Notes: generated by a model not told the origin, from the sequence alone. Shown: positions 25,010 through 34,174, counted from the first letter of the stretch. The stretch is DNA of 64,000 nt from Fen-1231 sp035286465 (GCA_035286465.1 DATEDF010000124.1:1-64000), one strand, 5' to 3'. Translations and numbers: made by a program.

Positions 25010-26332
25010 TCACCGGATGTTCCACCCGTTCACCGGCCCGCCGTGGAAGAACTTCTCCGGCGTCATCACGCCGTTCTGCTTGAAGACCATGCCGTCCTTC
25101 ATCACGAACTGCACGTCGCGCAGCGCGTCAATGCTCTCGAGCGGATTCCCCGTGACGGCGATCAGGTCAGCGGCGAGGCCCGGCTTGATCGGCCCGCGCC
25201 GGTTCAGCGTCTCGCTCACCTTGTAGCCGCCGATCGTCATGGCGCGGAGGATGTCCACCGCCGGGATTCTCGCGGCCTTCCACGTCTCGATGAACTCGAT
25301 CGCGACCTGGCCGCGCGTCTTGCCGGGCACGTAGTAGTCGGCGTCGGTCGAGAAGGTGAGCGGCACCTTGTTGTCGTAGGCGTTCTTCAGCCCGGCGACC
25401 GTGCGCTCGTAGCGCGCCGGCGTCGTGTGGCCGGTGAGCGAGATCGGCGTCTCGGTGCCCGCGCGCCAGACCCCTTTCTGCGCCATCAGCTTGTGCATCT
25501 CGTCGTTCAGGCCGCTGTCGTGCGCGATGGACCAGACGCCCGCCTCGATCGCGCGGCGCGCGCCGTCCACGGTCTGCACGTGCCCTTCGACCTTGAGCCC
25601 GATCTTCGCCGCCTCGCTGATGAAGAGCCGGATGTCCTCGACCGAGTAGCCCCAGGGCTTGCAGTCCACGCAGATCTTGATCACGCGCGCGCCGAAGAGC
25701 GCGTTCTGGCGCACCGCCTTGATGATCTCGTCGCGCGTGTCGGCGTCGAGGTATTCGGGATACATGATCTTGTGATCGAGGGCCATCTCGGGAGTGGGCC
25801 AGAACTGCCCGCCCATCCCGCCGATGATGATCCCGGAGTTGATGATGGCGGGCCCCGGGATCCACCCCATCTCGATCGCCTGACGCAATGCCGTGTCCAC
25901 GTAGTTGCCGTTGTTCCCCATGTCGCGGACGATCGTGAAGCCGCTGGCGAGCATCTGCATCCCGTTCGACGCCGCCTGGATCGCGCGCAGCGGCGAGGAC
26001 TCGGCGATGTACGTGTAGTAGTAGATGTTGCGCTCGGGGACCTCCTTGTACGTGAGCGCGAGGTGGTTGTGCGCGTCCACGAGGCCGGGGAGCACCGTGA
26101 GGCGCGAGAGGTCCACCACCTCGGCGCCGCTCGGAATGGCCACGTTGGGTCCGATGGCCGTGAAGCGGCCGTTCTCGATGAGAATGACCTGATTGGCGCT
26201 GACCGTTCCGGTCTCCGGATCAATGAGACGGCCGGCGCGGATGGCGGTGACCTGGGCCGCCGCCGGCGGCGTGACGAGCGGGAACAGCACAAGGCAGAGC
26301 GTGGTAACCAGAGACTTCGTCGCGAAGCGCAT
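25010..26332 (-). CDS. Exported amidohydrolase (imidazolonepropionase-like)
   Basis: 440 residues; signal peptide PPAAA/Q near residue 26. It is a metal-dependent TIM-barrel hydrolase with a composite N/C beta-sandwich. The first metal motif is VDAHNHLA, other ligands lie in KVEGHVQT and IAHDSG, and the metal Asp is in STDADY. The C-terminus has the GxxADLI motif (KPGLAADLIAVTG). Members hydrolyse cyclic amides, peptides or related compounds; substrate cannot be assigned. It has a good promoter 84-112 bases upstream and is followed by the BNR gene after 128 bases. Confidence 0.9.
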   Translation of the reverse strand: MRFATKSLVTTLCLVLFPLVTPPAAAQVTAIRAGRLIDPETGTVSANQVILIENGRFTAIGPNVAIPSGAEVVDLSRLTVLPGLVDAHNHLALTYKEVPERNIYYYTYIAESSPLRAIQAASNGMQMLASGFTIVRDMGNNGNYVDTALRQAIEMGWIPGPAIINSGIIIGGMGGQFWPTPEMALDHKIMYPEYLDADTRDEIIKAVRQNALFGARVIKICVDCKPWGYSVEDIRLFISEAAKIGLKVEGHVQTVDGARRAIEAGVWSIAHDSGLNDEMHKLMAQKGVWRAGTETPISLTGHTTPARYERTVAGLKNAYDNKVPLTFSTDADYYVPGKTRGQVAIEFIETWKAARIPAVDILRAMTIGGYKVSETLNRRGPIKPGLAADLIAVTGNPLESIDALRDVQFVMKDGMVFKQNGVMTPEKFFHGGPVNGWNIR

Positions 26333-26415
26333 CGCCCCGATCCTCCATCGCGGAATGTCCGGTCCGGCCTAGCCGACGGCACGCGCGCGCGTGCATCTTG
26401 CGTCGGCCCGAGGCA

Positions 26416-26444
26416 ACTATACCTGCTTCGTGAGACGCTGTCAC
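26416..26444 (-). promoter_or_regulatory. Promoter of the amidohydrolase gene (GTGACA-17-TATAGT)
   Basis: On the minus strand GTGACA (26444-26439) is separated by exactly 17 bases from TATAGT (26421-26416), a good sigma-70-type match. The transcription start would be near 26409, giving a leader of about 77 bases. The same core read on the plus strand gives CTATAC, 25 bases before the ATG of the divergent gene, so it may serve both directions. Confidence 0.65.
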
Positions 26445-26446
26445 GC

Positions 26447-29062
26447 ATGCCGAGCGCCGCACGCGAAGGTCCGCCGGACGAACCCCCGCGCGAGCGGCAT
26501 CTGCCGCTCCTGCTCCTGCTCTTCGTCGCGAGCGGGTGCGCGGCCCTGATCTACGAGATCGTCTGGTTCCAGCTCCTCGAGCTGGTGATCGGCTCGACGG
26601 CCGCGTCGCTCGCCGTCGTGCTCGGGACCTTCATGGGCGGGCTCTGTCTCGGCAGTCTCCTCCTCCCGCGCGTGGTGGGCTGCGACCGGCACCCGCTCCG
26701 CGTGTACGCCGCGCTCGAGTTCGGCACCGGCATCCTTGCCATCGCCGTGCTCTTCGGCGTGCCGGCGGCGAGCGACCTCTATGCGGCCGCGGTGGCGCCG
26801 GGTCCCCTGGGGCTCGTGCTCCGCGCGGCGTTCGTCGCGCTCTGCCTGCTCGCGCCCACGCTGCTCATCGGGGGGACGCTGCCGGCCATCGCGCGCTGGC
26901 TCGACGCATCGCCCCGGGGCATCGCCTGGCTCGGCTTCTTCTATGGCGGGAACATCGCGGGCGCGGTCGTCGGCTGCCTGCTCGCCGGGTTCTACCTGCT
27001 CCGGGTGTACGACATGGCGACCGCGACCTGGCTCGCGGCGGCGATGAATGGCGCCGTCGGAGCCATCGCGCTCGTGATCGCGGCGCGCGTGCCCCACGCG
27101 ACCGACTCCGCGCGCGCGCCGGCCACGATCGCTGAGGCCGGGGCGAGCGCCGCGATCGCCGCAAGTGGCGCGAGTGACGCGACGACGCTCCGGTCGCGGG
27201 ACGCGCGCCCGGTGCACATCGCCATCGCGCTCTCCGGCCTCACCGCGCTCGGCGCCGAGGTGGTGTGGACGCGCGTGCTCTCGCTCACGCTCGGGCCGAC
27301 CGTCTATACTTTTTCGATCATTCTCGCCGTGGTGCTCCTCGGGCTCGGCATCGGGAGCGGCGCGGGCTCGGCGCTGGGGCGTGCGATCGCGCGGCCGCGG
27401 ATCGCCCTCGGCGTCTGCCAGATGCTGCTGGCGGCCACCATCGCGTGGGCCGCGTCTCCGCTCGCGACCTCCCTCGGCTTCCAGAGCGACGAGCTGCCCC
27501 GCTCGGCCGCCCCGTGGCCCGGCTTCGCGCGCGATCTCGCGCGCTGCTTCTGGGCGGTGTTCCCGTCCACGCTCCTCTGGGGCGCGAGCTTCCCGCTCGC
27601 GCTCGCGGCCGCCGCGCGCAACGCGCGCGCCGCGCGCGACACCGGTCGCGTCGTCGGCAGCCTGTACGCGGCGAACACGATGGGCGCGATCGCGGGCGCG
27701 GTCGGCTTCAGCGTGATCGTCATCCCGATCTGGGGCACGCAACAGGCGGAGCGAGCGCTCATCGGCCTCGCCACGCTCGCGGGGCTCGTCGCGCTCGCGC
27801 CGCTGCTCGTGCCGCTGTTCGTGCCGGCGCGCGCGACGCCGGGCGAGGGCCGCGCGTCCGGCGCGCGGGTGGGCCACGCGGTCGGCGCGCGGGTGGGCCA
27901 CGCGTTCGGCGCGCGGGTGGGCCGCCCGTCCAGCGCGCGGATCGTCGGCTTCACCTGGCTGGCGGCGGGCACCGCGACGGCGCTCCTGCTCGCGCTCACG
28001 GTGCCGCCGATCTCGCCGCAGCTCGTCGCGTGGGGACGCCTCCTCAAACACCAGCGGAACCTGCCCCGGGTCGTCTACGTCGGCGAGGGAGCGAACTCGT
28101 CGGTGGCCGTCACGGAGCGCGCCGACGGCGTGCGCGCCTTTCACGTCGCGGGCAAGGTCGAGGCGTCCACCGATCCGCAGGACCTCCGGCTCCTGCGGAT
28201 GCTCGCGCACTTCCCCGCCCTCGTGCACCCGAACCCACGCTCGGTGCTCGTCGTGGGCTTCGGCGCCGGGATCACCGCGGGGACGTTCCTCCTCTACCCC
28301 GGCGTCGAGCGCATCGTCATCTGCGAGATCGAGCCGATCATTCCGCCGAACGTCGGGCCGTTCTTCCGCCGCGAGAACCTCGACGTGCTCGACGATCCGC
28401 GCGTCGAGATCGTCTACGACGATGCGCGCCACTACGTCCTCACCTCGCGCGAGCGCTTCGACGTCATCACGTCCGACCCGATCCACCCGTGGGTGAAGGG
28501 CTCGGCCACGCTGTACACCCGCGAGTACTACGCGCTCGTGAAGCGTCTCCTGAATCCCGGCGGGGTCATCGCGGAGTGGGTGCCGCTCTACGAGAGCCGG
28601 GAGGAGGCGGTCACGAGCGAAGTGGCGACGTTCCTCGACGTCTTCCCGGAGGGGACGCTCTGGGGAAGCCGGCCGTCCGCCGGGGGCGGCTACGACCTGA
28701 TCCTGCTCGGCCAGGACGGCCCGACCACGATTGACGTGGACGCGCTCCAGCGCCGGGTCGTGCGCCCCGGGTACCTGCGGGTGATCCGGTCACTCGTCGA
28801 GAGCGGCTTCGGCTCGATGCTCGACCTCTTCTCGACGTACGTTGGCGATCGCGCGAGCATGGCGAGCGCGCTGCGCGGCGCGCAGGCCAACCTCGATCGG
28901 AACCTGCGGCTGCAGTACCTCGCGGGTTTCGCGGCCGCGGAGCGCGAGCACGAGCGCATCTACGCGCACCTCGTGGAACGGCGCGGTTTCCCCGACCAGC
29001 TGTTCAGCGCCTCCACCGAGTGGAAGGCGCAGCTCGAGAAGGCGCTCGCGCGGACCAGGTAG
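26447..29062 (+). CDS. Fused membrane transporter / spermidine-synthase-like protein
   Basis: 871 residues from ATG 26447. Residues 20-515 contain a dozen or more helices arranged like MFS-type membrane domains found fused to spermidine synthase. A soluble C-terminal domain follows with the SAM-type loop VLVVGFGAGITAG, the acidic strand EIEPI and the FDVITSDPIHPW catalytic segment. Both halves are typical of the fused family; these proteins are not proven aminopropyltransferases. A tandem repeat encoding GARVGHA units lies in a loop between helices. The gene reads away from the amidohydrolase and overlaps its promoter region. Confidence 0.85.
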   Translation: MPSAAREGPPDEPPRERHLPLLLLLFVASGCAALIYEIVWFQLLELVIGSTAASLAVVLGTFMGGLCLGSLLLPRVVGCDRHPLRVYAALEFGTGILAIAVLFGVPAASDLYAAAVAPGPLGLVLRAAFVALCLLAPTLLIGGTLPAIARWLDASPRGIAWLGFFYGGNIAGAVVGCLLAGFYLLRVYDMATATWLAAAMNGAVGAIALVIAARVPHATDSARAPATIAEAGASAAIAASGASDATTLRSRDARPVHIAIALSGLTALGAEVVWTRVLSLTLGPTVYTFSIILAVVLLGLGIGSGAGSALGRAIARPRIALGVCQMLLAATIAWAASPLATSLGFQSDELPRSAAPWPGFARDLARCFWAVFPSTLLWGASFPLALAAAARNARAARDTGRVVGSLYAANTMGAIAGAVGFSVIVIPIWGTQQAERALIGLATLAGLVALAPLLVPLFVPARATPGEGRASGARVGHAVGARVGHAFGARVGRPSSARIVGFTWLAAGTATALLLALTVPPISPQLVAWGRLLKHQRNLPRVVYVGEGANSSVAVTERADGVRAFHVAGKVEASTDPQDLRLLRMLAHFPALVHPNPRSVLVVGFGAGITAGTFLLYPGVERIVICEIEPIIPPNVGPFFRRENLDVLDDPRVEIVYDDARHYVLTSRERFDVITSDPIHPWVKGSATLYTREYYALVKRLLNPGGVIAEWVPLYESREEAVTSEVATFLDVFPEGTLWGSRPSAGGGYDLILLGQDGPTTIDVDALQRRVVRPGYLRVIRSLVESGFGSMLDLFSTYVGDRASMASALRGAQANLDRNLRLQYLAGFAAAEREHERIYAHLVERRGFPDQLFSASTEWKAQLEKALARTR
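27857..27940. repeat. 24-bp in-frame tandem repeat (3.5 copies)
   Basis: Copies lie at 27857-27880, 27881-27904 and 27905-27928, with a half copy to 27940. Each encodes eight residues of the GARVGHA type with +1 His or Arg, in a loop between membrane helices of the fused transporter/spermidine-synthase-like protein. The first two copies are almost identical, suggesting recent expansion. Confidence 0.85.
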
Positions 29063-29104
29063 CTCGCGCGCGGCGCGGGCGGCCGGGCGGGAGCCTGCGC
29101 CGAA

Positions 29105-29518
29105 CTACCTGGCCGTTCGCCGCCGCCGCTGCGAGTTGTCGCGAAGCCACCTCGCCAGGGCGTCCTCGGTCATCGTTCCGTCGGCGACGGCGAGCATCGT
29201 GATGACGGCTTCGGGTTCGGGCGCGCTCAACGTGAATCCGTTGCGCTCGAAGAACGTCGCCATCGCGACGAACGCGGTGCGCTTGTTGCCATCGCTGAAA
29301 GCGTGGCTCTTCGCGAGCGCAAACCCGTAGGCCGCGGCGCAAGCCGCTGCATCGTCGGCGGCTCCGTAATGCCAGCGGTTCTGAGGGCGACCGAGCGCGG
29401 ATTCCAGTGCGCCCACGTCGCGAACCCCCGGCAACCCGCCGTGCTGCTCGAGCTGCAGCCCGTGAATCGCCTCGACCTGCTCGCGCGTCAGCCACCTGGG
29501 CTCGCGACGCTTCGGCAT
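29105..29518 (-). CDS. Doc/Fic-family toxin
   Basis: 137 residues from ATG 29518. The active-site motif HAFSDGNKRTA matches the Doc consensus HxFx(D/A)xNKR. The N-terminal GLPGVRDVGALESAL block is also Doc-typical. In the known Phd-Doc system Doc phosphorylates elongation factor Tu and arrests translation. The upstream gene, 13 bases away, encodes an AbrB-fold protein, making a two-gene toxin-antitoxin module with antitoxin first. The C-terminus is strongly basic (QRRRRTAR). Confidence 0.92.
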   Translation of the reverse strand: MPKRREPRWLTREQVEAIHGLQLEQHGGLPGVRDVGALESALGRPQNRWHYGAADDAAACAAAYGFALAKSHAFSDGNKRTAFVAMATFFERNGFTLSAPEPEAVITMLAVADGTMTEDALARWLRDNSQRRRRTAR

Positions 29519-29531
29519 CGTCCCGGCTCCG

Positions 29532-29765
29532 TCAGCGCTTCGAGAGTTCCCGGAGCGCGTTCCGGTACCTCTTCCCGACCTTGCGCGCAGTCGCCATCAC
29601 ATCGGCGAAATCGGGATCATACGGCGTGACGAGGATTCCCTCCGCAGTCTCCTGAATGGAGACGCGGTCGCCTTTGTCGAGGTCGTACTTCTCGAGCATC
29701 TCCTTCGGGATGGTGACGCCCGCGGAGTTGCCGAAGGGGCGGATGACGGTCTCTTTCACGCGCAT
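29532..29765 (-). CDS. AbrB/MazE-family antitoxin
   Basis: 77 residues from ATG 29765. The N-terminal half is a swapped-hairpin AbrB/MazE DNA-binding domain (IRPFGNSAGVTIPKEML, GDRVSIQE). The C-terminal half (ARKVGKRYRNALRELSKR) is a basic helix expected to wrap the toxin. It should bind the promoter DNA and neutralise Doc. Doc is more often paired with Phd, but AbrB-type partners also occur. An imperfect palindrome 20 bases upstream is a likely operator. Confidence 0.88.
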   Translation of the reverse strand: MRVKETVIRPFGNSAGVTIPKEMLEKYDLDKGDRVSIQETAEGILVTPYDPDFADVMATARKVGKRYRNALRELSKR

Positions 29766-29784
29766 TCCAGGGTCCTGAGGATGT

Positions 29785-29800
29785 TATGACATATGTAATA
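29785..29800. promoter_or_regulatory. Imperfect palindrome, candidate operator of the toxin-antitoxin operon
   Basis: TATGACATATGTAATA is symmetric about 29792/29793 except at one base pair per arm, with a perfect ACATATGT core. It lies 20 bases before the antitoxin ATG, where autoregulatory AbrB-type proteins normally bind. It is an AT-rich island in GC-rich DNA. Confidence 0.5.
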
Positions 29801-29914
29801 CCCCGGTGCATCGGGCGCAAGGTAACCGGGACACGGTGCACGACCGCGTCGTCGCCTGTCGCGGATGCGGGTTTTCCGTACATTCCGCGTGGGTCCGATC
29901 CCCCGGAGAGCGTG

Positions 29915-30094
29915 ATGCCGCTCGACGGCAAGGCGGTTCTCGAGCAGTCCGCCGCCGCGCTGGCCGCGCTCGACTTCGCGACCGCCGTCCCCGGCTTCAT
30001 CGGGAAGGACCCGTACGCAGTGGACGCGGATCACCTCGAGGAGATCCGGGTGGTGCGGACAGCGATGCGCGAAACGACGACGCACGAGGGGTAG
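29915..30094 (+). CDS. Small hypothetical protein (59 aa) coupled to aldo/keto reductase
   Basis: 59 residues from ATG 29915, with GGAG eight bases upstream. Its stop TAG is directly followed by the aldo/keto reductase ATG, so the two are co-translated. The sequence is Ala/Asp-rich and soluble, with no Cys, no signal peptide and no recognisable motif. TACATT at about 29879 is a weak -10 candidate. I do not recognise a family. Confidence 0.6.
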   Translation: MPLDGKAVLEQSAAALAALDFATAVPGFIGKDPYAVDADHLEEIRVVRTAMRETTTHEG

Positions 30095-31126
30095 ATGCAA
30101 TACACGCAGCTCGGCCGGTCCGGCCTCACCGTTTCCCGCCTCGCCCTCGGGTGCATGACCTACGGCACGTCGAAGTGGCGCAACTGGGTGCTCGACGAGG
30201 CCGACGCGCAGCCGTTCTTCCGGAAGGCCGTCGAGGCGGGGATCACCTTCTTCGACACGGCCGACATGTACTCGATGGGCGTGAGCGAGGAGGTCACGGG
30301 CCGCGCGCTCAGGGAGTTCGCGAATCGTGAGGAGGTCGTGCTCGCCACGAAGCTCAACTTCCCGATGGGCGGCGGCCCGAACATGGGCGGCCTCTCACGC
30401 AAGCACGTCGTGCAGGCGTGCGAGGCGAGCCTCCGGCGGCTCGGCGTGGAGGTGATTGACCTCTACTATATCCACCGCTTCGATCCGAAGACGCCGCTCG
30501 ACGAGTGGCTCGAGGCGCTCGACGATCTCGTGCGCTGGGGGAAGGTGCGCTACCTCGGCGCCAGCTCGGGCCCCGCGTGGCAGATGGCGCTCGCGCTCTC
30601 GGCGTCGGAGCGCCGCGGCTGGGCGCGATTCGTCGCGATGCAGAATCACTACAACCTCCTCTATCGCGAGGAGGAACGCGAGATGATCCCGCTCTGCGCG
30701 CACGAGGGCGTGGGGCTCGTGCCGTGGAGTCCGCTCGCGCGCGGGCTGCTCGCGCGGCCCAGGCCCGCCGACGCGAAGATCAGGAGCGCCGGCACCTCAC
30801 GGGCCGCGAACGACACCTACTCCGAGCAGCTCTACGACCACCCGGGCGACTGGGACGTGGTGGACGCGGTCGAGAAGGTCGCGAAGTCGCGGGGCGTGAC
30901 AATGGCCGAGGTGGCGCTCGCGTGGCTGCTCGCTCGGCCGGGCGTCGTGGCGCCGGTCGTCGGCGCGACGAAGATGCCGCACCTGGAGGCGGCGCTCCGC
31001 GCGCTCGACGTGAAGCTCACGGCGGAAGAATGCGCCGCGCTCGAGGCGCCGTACACGGCGCACGCGGTGCGCGGGTACGCGTTTCCGGAGCCGGCCCGGC
31101 AGGGGGGTGTTTCGCGAAGCTCGTGA
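30095..31126 (+). CDS. Aldo/keto reductase
   Basis: 343 residues, a TIM-barrel NADPH-dependent oxidoreductase. The catalytic tetrad is readable: Asp and Tyr in DTADMYSMG, Lys in ATKLNF, His in YYIHRFD. The C-terminal VAPVVGATKMPHLEAAL is the phosphate-binding loop. It probably reduces an aldehyde or ketone of unknown identity. It is translated from ATG 30095 directly after the stop of the 59-residue gene. Length and motifs are normal. Confidence 0.93.
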   Translation: MQYTQLGRSGLTVSRLALGCMTYGTSKWRNWVLDEADAQPFFRKAVEAGITFFDTADMYSMGVSEEVTGRALREFANREEVVLATKLNFPMGGGPNMGGLSRKHVVQACEASLRRLGVEVIDLYYIHRFDPKTPLDEWLEALDDLVRWGKVRYLGASSGPAWQMALALSASERRGWARFVAMQNHYNLLYREEEREMIPLCAHEGVGLVPWSPLARGLLARPRPADAKIRSAGTSRAANDTYSEQLYDHPGDWDVVDAVEKVAKSRGVTMAEVALAWLLARPGVVAPVVGATKMPHLEAALRALDVKLTAEECAALEAPYTAHAVRGYAFPEPARQGGVSRSS

Positions 31127-31147
31127 CGTCGTTCAACGAGGGAGCCT

Positions 31148-32479
31148 ATGGAGAGAGGCCTGCAGTCTGACCGGGTGGAGCCCATCTGCAGGCGCGCTCC
31201 CCGGTGCGCGCGCTCGCTGGCCGTCTTCCTTTGCTTCACGGCGGCCGCCGCGACGGAGGCGATGCCGCAGCCGACGCTGCAGCCCGAGCGGCGCATCGGC
31301 GTGTTCTTCGATTGTCAGAGCGGCTGCGACTTCGACTACATCCGCACCGAGATGGAGTTCGTGGACTACGTGCGCAACCGCGAGGACGCCGACGTTCACA
31401 TCCTCGTCACGGCGCAGGCGACCGGGGCGGGCGGCCGCGAGTTCACCATCAACTTCATCGGCCTCCGGACGTTTGCGCGTTTCTCGGACACGCTGCGATA
31501 CGTCTCGGCGCAGGACGCCACCGACGACGAGCGTCGGCGTGGCCTGCTCCGCGTGCTGCAGGTGGGGATGATGCGATTCATCGGCACCACCTCGCTCGCG
31601 GCGCGCATGCAGATCGAGGTCGCGCGCGAGGCGGAAGAGCAGGAACCGGGTGCGCGCGGGCCCGGCGCGCAGGGACGGGACCGGTGGGACTTCTGGGTGT
31701 TCCGCGTGGGGCTCGACGGCTCCCTGAGCGGCGAGAGCCGGCAGGCGTCGAGAGACATGAGCATGGATCTCTCCGTCAACCGCACGACCGAGCGGTGGAA
31801 GATCGACGTCGGGCTCGATGGCAACTATGACGACGAGCGGTTCGAGATCGAAGAGGAGGACACGACGACTTTGACGTCGGTGCGGAGGAGCTACTCCCTC
31901 GAGGTTCTGGTGGCGAAGAGCCTGGGCGCTCACCTGAGCGCCGGCCTGTGGGGCAACCTCGAGTCCAGTACGTTCGGCAACCAGCAGCTCGCGTGGACCC
32001 TCGCGCCCGCGGTGGAGTACAACGTCTTCCCCTACTCGGAGTCCACCCGTCGCATTTTCACTATTCTCTACGGCGTCGGGATGACCGCCTTCGCCTGGCG
32101 GGAGGTGACGATCTTCGACCGGACGCGGGAGACCCGGCCATTACATGCGCTCGAGGCCTCGTACGCGACGCGCCAGCCCTGGGGCAGCATGAACGCGTCC
32201 GCGGACTTCTCGCAGTACCTGCACGATACCAGCAAGAACCGGATCGAGGTCTCGGGGGGCATGGAGGTGCGGTTGTTCCGCGGCTTCTCACTGGAGATGG
32301 ACGCCAGCTACGCGCGCGTGCACGACCAGCTCTCGATTCCGGCGCGGGGCGCCTCGCGCGACGAGATCCTGCTCCGCCTGCGCCAGCTCCGCACCAGCTA
32401 CGAGTACGACCTGAGCCTCGGCATCTCGTACCGGTTCGGCTCGATCTTCAACAACGTGGTGAATCCGCGGTTCCGGTGA
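31148..32479 (+). CDS. Hypothetical exported beta-barrel-like protein
   Basis: 443 residues from ATG 31148 with GGGAG upstream. A basic N-terminus and hydrophobic core (about residues 20-38) form a signal peptide. Residues 45-160 make an alpha/beta domain beginning GVFFDCQSGCDFDYI, with a Cys pair that may form a disulfide. From residue 175 to the end, alternating residues and aromatic-rich strands suggest an outer-membrane beta-barrel, ending in a strand YRFGSIFNNVVNPRFR. No family recognised. It lies 21 bases after the aldo/keto reductase and may be co-transcribed. Confidence 0.75.
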   Translation: MERGLQSDRVEPICRRAPRCARSLAVFLCFTAAAATEAMPQPTLQPERRIGVFFDCQSGCDFDYIRTEMEFVDYVRNREDADVHILVTAQATGAGGREFTINFIGLRTFARFSDTLRYVSAQDATDDERRRGLLRVLQVGMMRFIGTTSLAARMQIEVAREAEEQEPGARGPGAQGRDRWDFWVFRVGLDGSLSGESRQASRDMSMDLSVNRTTERWKIDVGLDGNYDDERFEIEEEDTTTLTSVRRSYSLEVLVAKSLGAHLSAGLWGNLESSTFGNQQLAWTLAPAVEYNVFPYSESTRRIFTILYGVGMTAFAWREVTIFDRTRETRPLHALEASYATRQPWGSMNASADFSQYLHDTSKNRIEVSGGMEVRLFRGFSLEMDASYARVHDQLSIPARGASRDEILLRLRQLRTSYEYDLSLGISYRFGSIFNNVVNPRFR

Positions 32480-32524
32480 GCGGGGCCGGCCGGTTTTCCG
32501 TCGCGCCTCGGTGCGTGGGCGGAC

Positions 32525-34162
32525 TCAAGGGCGCGCAGGCGCGCGCTTCAGCACCCGCCCCGGCCGCGCCTCCGTGAACCTCCCGCCGTCCACGACCGGC
32601 ACCCCGTTCACGATCACGTAGGGAATCCCCTCCGGATAGTGGTGCGGATCGGTGAAGGTGCCCACGTCCTTCACCGTGTTGGCGTCGAAGACGGTGATGC
32701 TCGCGACGCACCCCTCGCGGATGCAGCCGTAGTCTTTCAGGCCGAGCCGCGCGGCGGGCATCCTGGTCATCTTGTGCACCGCCGTCTCCAGCGCCAGCAC
32801 CTTCTGCACCCGCACGTATTCGCCGAGCACGCGCGGGAAGGTGCCGTACGCGCGCGGATGCGGCACGCCCTGCCCCGGCCGCGCGAGGCGGCCGTCGCTC
32901 GCGATCATCGTCATCGGGTGCGCCATGATGCGGCGCACGTCGCCTTCGTCCATCACGTGGAAGACCATCGAGGCGCCGCCGGCGAGCGCGCCCTCGATGC
33001 CGGGCGTCCCCGGACCGACCACACCTTCAATCACGAGTGGGGCCGCCTTCTCCGGCGTGGGCTCGATGCCGCGGCGGACCGCCCAGTCGTAGAGTGTCTT
33101 TCCTTCGAGCGACCGGTCCCACGCCACGCTCGAGAACTGCACGCGCCGGATGTCGCCGCCGCCGCGATCGTTCAACAGGTACTCCACGACGCCCTTCAGG
33201 ATGCTGTCCTTCAACACCGGGTCGGCGAGCCGCTGCCGGAGCCGCGCCACGCCGCCCTCCAGCGCCCAGGGCGGCACCAGCACGTCGAGCCCCGTGCTGC
33301 TCGCCGTGTATGGATACTGGTCAATCATCACGTCGGTGCCCGCGGCGCGCGCCGAGTCTACCATATGGAGCGTGACGACGCTCTTCCCCCACATGCGCCG
33401 GCCGATCGCCTTGTGGTGCGTGAGGATCACCGGGATGTGCGCCTGCCGCCCGATCTCGAGCGCCTCCGCGACGCCCTCGAAGAGCCCGAGCCCCTCCTCA
33501 CGCAGATGCGACGTGTAGATGCCGCCCGAGTCGGCCGCCGCCTTCGCGAGCGCGACGACCTCGTCGGTCTTCGAGAAGAAGCCGGGGAGATAGCGGAGGC
33601 CGGTGCTCATGCCGAACGCGCCCTCGTGCATGGATTGCGCGACCATCGCCTTCATTCGCGTGAGCTCCGCGTCGGTGGGCGCGCGGTTCGCCGTGCCCAT
33701 CACCGTGCGGCGAATCGTGTTGTGCCCCGCGAGGTACGCGACGTTCATCCCGAGCGGCTTCTTCGCGACCGAATCGAGGTAGGCGCCGAAGGGCCACGGC
33801 CCGCCGCCGTCGGGCCCGCCGAGGGCGAGCGTGACGCCCTGCCGCACGTGGCTCTGCGCGTCGGGCATCTGCGGAAGCGGCTCGAGGTGCGCGTGCAGAT
33901 CAATGAACCCCGGCGCGACGATGAGCCCGCTCGCGTCAATCGTTCGCCTCGCCTCGCGCGCGTCAATCGGCGCCCGGGAGACGCGCACGATGCGGTCGCC
34001 CGCGACCGCGACGTCGGCGCGCACCCCCGCGGCACCCGTGCCGTCGAGCACGGTGCCGTTCCGGAGCAGGAGGTCGTAGCGGGGAGTGCCTTGCGCGAAG
34101 ACCGGAAGTCCGAGCGCGCAGGAGGAGAGGCAGAGGAGCCACAGGCGCGTGGAGTTTCGCAT
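32525..34162 (-). CDS. Exported D-aminoacylase-like amidohydrolase
   Basis: 545 residues from ATG 34162; signal peptide ends PVFA/Q. It belongs to the N-acyl-D-amino-acid deacylase family: metal motif FIDLHAHLE, then GHNTIR, TSHLREEG, ILTHHKAIG, and the catalytic-type Asp in MIASDGRLARPG near the C-terminus. YGTFPRVLGEYVR is also diagnostic. Members hydrolyse N-acyl-D-amino acids or D-amino dipeptides. It begins 12 bases after a strong hairpin that probably ends the upstream lipoprotein transcript. A decayed copy of its 5' end lies at 34858-34950. Confidence 0.92.
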   Translation of the reverse strand: MRNSTRLWLLCLSSCALGLPVFAQGTPRYDLLLRNGTVLDGTGAAGVRADVAVAGDRIVRVSRAPIDAREARRTIDASGLIVAPGFIDLHAHLEPLPQMPDAQSHVRQGVTLALGGPDGGGPWPFGAYLDSVAKKPLGMNVAYLAGHNTIRRTVMGTANRAPTDAELTRMKAMVAQSMHEGAFGMSTGLRYLPGFFSKTDEVVALAKAAADSGGIYTSHLREEGLGLFEGVAEALEIGRQAHIPVILTHHKAIGRRMWGKSVVTLHMVDSARAAGTDVMIDQYPYTASSTGLDVLVPPWALEGGVARLRQRLADPVLKDSILKGVVEYLLNDRGGGDIRRVQFSSVAWDRSLEGKTLYDWAVRRGIEPTPEKAAPLVIEGVVGPGTPGIEGALAGGASMVFHVMDEGDVRRIMAHPMTMIASDGRLARPGQGVPHPRAYGTFPRVLGEYVRVQKVLALETAVHKMTRMPAARLGLKDYGCIREGCVASITVFDANTVKDVGTFTDPHHYPEGIPYVIVNGVPVVDGGRFTEARPGRVLKRAPARP

Positions 34163-34174
34163 GACTGAAAACTC

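Noticed and set aside
24896..26446. Upstream extension of the spermidine-synthase-like frame
   Set aside because: The first 517 residues lie antisense to the amidohydrolase gene and are Arg/Asp-rich shadow sequence.
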